64,000 bases of DNA from an uncultured Clostridia bacterium (lineage in GTDB: Bacteria; Bacillota; Clostridia; Christensenellales; UBA1242). The position numbers and the translations under genes were made by a program. Position 1 is the stretch's first letter. Every line of letters begins with the position of its first letter. The stretch is taken from the NCBI GenBank assembly GCA_934747805.1, contig CAKVHC010000004.1:1-64000 (forward strand), in the 5' to 3' direction. This document shows positions 62,651 through 64,000 of the stretch, piece by piece. The notes beneath the pieces were generated by a model. The model was not told the DNA's origin. It saw only the letters and a program-made list of their open reading frames with translations, and made no database searches.

Positions 62651-62739
62651 TTTAGATATTTAGCCCCTCTATATATAAGGACCTTTTTTAACCAAAAATT
62701 AAGTATCTTTTTTGAAAAAAGTTAAAATTTTTTTAATTT

Positions 62740-63315
62740 TTATTTTTCTGATGTTTCGTCTTTTGTGAAATTAATAGTTTTCTGTTTATCTTTCTTTCTC
62801 GTAACCAACCAATATATTAAATAAAAACAAGCAACAACCCCATAAACTGCTGTTATAACTGCAAAAGGCATTAGCCATTTTGGAACAAATGGGAATGTTG
62901 AACCTGTGATAAAAAACCAATCATAATGGTGTGGTCCACCATTAAAACAAAGGTTTCCAAGACCTGCCCACAAAGCAATACAAACAACCCCAATAAGCGG
63001 TTGCCACATTTTTTTAACATGAAGTTTTACTTCTCCAGTTGTTAAGGATAGCACACCCCAAGAAAGCAAAAGCCCATGATAAACCATTGTTTGAACAACT
63101 TTATAACACCAAGGAGAAACTCCACCAAGTGCCGAGCCTGGGTATACAAGATACATCAAACAACCAGCCATCGCAAGCGTTACTGCAACTTCTTTAAACC
63201 AATCTTTTTTGGAAAATTGAGCAAAAGTTGCTACAATACACATAAGCGTGCAAATGTGGAATGGTAATTTATCAATATCCAAAGTAAAATCACTTGTTAC
63301 AAAAGGCTGCAACAT
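62740..63315 (-). CDS. YwaF-like (TIGR02206) membrane protein, C-terminal part (frameshifted)
   Basis: A 191-residue frame with about five membrane segments and the family features LPFHICTLMCI near the start, LVYPGSAL and YHGLLLSWGVLSL. The gene begins in the next frame upstream: removing one A from the A6 run near 63365-63370 gives a continuous KTLRVIVITTLVLYITDFMLQ. The function of the family is unknown. A short charged tail ends SEK. Confidence 0.68.
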   Translation of the reverse strand: MLQPFVTSDFTLDIDKLPFHICTLMCIVATFAQFSKKDWFKEVAVTLAMAGCLMYLVYPGSALGGVSPWCYKVVQTMVYHGLLLSWGVLSLTTGEVKLHVKKMWQPLIGVVCIALWAGLGNLCFNGGPHHYDWFFITGSTFPFVPKWLMPFAVITAVYGVVACFYLIYWLVTRKKDKQKTINFTKDETSEK

Positions 63316-63526
63316 AAAGTCCGTTATATATAAAACTAAGGTTGTTATAACAATTACTCGTAAGGTTTTTTCTTTTGTTTTGTTTAGATTTGTTTTTTAA
63401 TAAAAATGCACCGCCTACAATAGCACCAGCTATAAAAATAATATACAAAAAGTGCCATATTGAAAATAGTTCAATGCTTACACGGCCCACCTTCCAGCCA
63501 AAAATTTTTCTTAAAAACTCTGTCAT
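63290..63526 (-). CDS. YwaF-like membrane protein, N-terminal part (frameshifted)
   Basis: A 78-residue frame starting MTEFLRKIFGWKVGRVS, with the first membrane segment (FSIWHFLYIIFIAGAIVGGAFLL) and the motif SIWH typical of the start of TIGR02206 proteins. It goes out of frame after KQNKRKN. Its ATG overlaps the stop of the upstream paralogue (ATGA). Confidence 0.65.
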   Translation of the reverse strand: MTEFLRKIFGWKVGRVSIELFSIWHFLYIIFIAGAIVGGAFLLKNKSKQNKRKNLTSNCYNNLSFIYNGLYVAAFCNK

Positions 63527-64000
63527 TTGTTATTCTCCTTTTTCTTTTGAGTTATTTTAAATAATTTATATAAACTTCTATCTTCTTTCTTTTTGGTTAT
63601 AAGTTCAAAAATCTCTGCAAATACAAACACCAACAACAGCCCCATTAGTCCCATTACATAAGTATTAAACCAAGGCAGATCTGGAAATGGCAACTGTTCT
63701 AAATACATTGAATTACAACTTTTAAGCCCAAATATTTTATATATTCCATTTATAACAAAGCCATCAATCAAAAAGAACACCAACCCGCAAAAACACGAAA
63801 AGCAATTTGTTAGGTCTATTTTAATAAATCCACCAACCAAAATATACAAACATCCATATACCATCATTACATGACTTAGAAGGCCTCTTAAAGAAAACCA
63901 ATTTGCAAGAGTTGGATTACTTGCGTAATTTTCGTTAAATATGATACCTATTAAACCACTCACAACACCAGCATAAAATGTGAATTCATACAAAACTTTT
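63523..64000 (-). CDS. YwaF-like membrane protein, 3' part (cut by window edge)
   Basis: At least 158 residues, open to the end of the window. Four membrane segments are seen, including FSLRGLLSHVMMVYGCLYIL, WFNTYVMGLMGLLLVFVF and a central hydrophobic pair, with a Lys-rich end. The topology resembles the following YwaF-like gene, suggesting tandem paralogues. The start lies outside the window. Confidence 0.6.
   Translation of the reverse strand, partial: KVLYEFTFYAGVVSGLIGIIFNENYASNPTLANWFSLRGLLSHVMMVYGCLYILVGGFIKIDLTNCFSCFCGLVFFLIDGFVINGIYKIFGLKSCNSMYLEQLPFPDLPWFNTYVMGLMGLLLVFVFAEIFELITKKKEDRSLYKLFKITQKKKENNK

Overview
The window looks like a chromosomal segment of a low-GC, spore-forming Bacillota (Clostridia-like), probably an uncultured gut-type lineage. 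Supporting signs are a yabP/yabQ sporulation pair, a collagen-like exosporium-type protein, a YdjG/YdjI-type zinc-ribbon and SPFH pair, canonical -35/-10 promoters, and TGA used as a normal stop codon. The genus cannot be fixed from sequence reading alone.

Layout. (1) 1-33.7 kb is mostly core chromosome of moderate A+T content: ychF (partial), uppP, ftsH, a CvpA-like gene, an 11.4-kb gene for a giant GLUG/Ig-like lipoprotein, yabP-yabQ, a cytidylate-kinase-like gene, tRNA-Glu, tRNA-Met and tRNA-fMet, an NrnA-like DHH phosphoesterase, the rpmG-secE-nusG-rplK-rplA operon, tyrS, a NUDIX gene, a P-type Ca-ATPase and the SPFH/zinc-ribbon genes. (2) 33.9-51.0 kb is a tandem array of integrative elements built on tRNA-Thr(GGT) genes, visibly more A+T-rich. 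Element 1 (about 34.15-44.85 kb) carries integrase, an Xis-like gene, a frameshifted MobL-type relaxase, a MobC-like gene, possible oriT structures and a seven-gene cargo operon. Element 2 (about 44.95-50.47 kb) carries a broken integrase plus phage-defence-type genes (RloA/RloB, i.e. AbiL-like, and an OLD/PARIS-like ATPase-TOPRIM protein). A third element survives only as an integrase tail. (3) 51-64 kb is accessory chromosome: two small-protein loci, a lipoprotein, a sigma-region-4/alpha-CTD chimeric regulator (frameshifted), a GNAT acetyltransferase, two NUDIX hydrolases, an ABC exporter behind a three-copy 33-bp operator-like repeat, the collagen-like protein, a DAHP-synthase relic fused to an integrase relic, and two YwaF-like membrane proteins.

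The most interesting system is the element 1 cargo operon at 39.1-44.5 kb: an ASCH-like protein, a truncated class I aminoacyl-tRNA-synthetase-like enzyme, an alanine-dehydrogenase-family enzyme, two methyltransferase-like proteins, an AlkZ-type winged-helix DNA glycosylase homologue with a QxQ motif, and a SpeH-type AdoMet decarboxylase. All are co-directional, nearly all overlap, and they sit behind one promoter. The combination looks like a compact tRNA-synthetase- and AdoMet-dependent small-molecule pathway with a DNA-repair self-resistance gene. That function is inference; the gene content is read directly.

Four genes between 37 and 64 kb (relaxase, element 2 integrase, sigma/alpha-CTD protein, YwaF-like protein) are each split by an apparent single-base insertion, three of them in A6 runs. 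They may be true decay or assembly error, and raw reads would decide.
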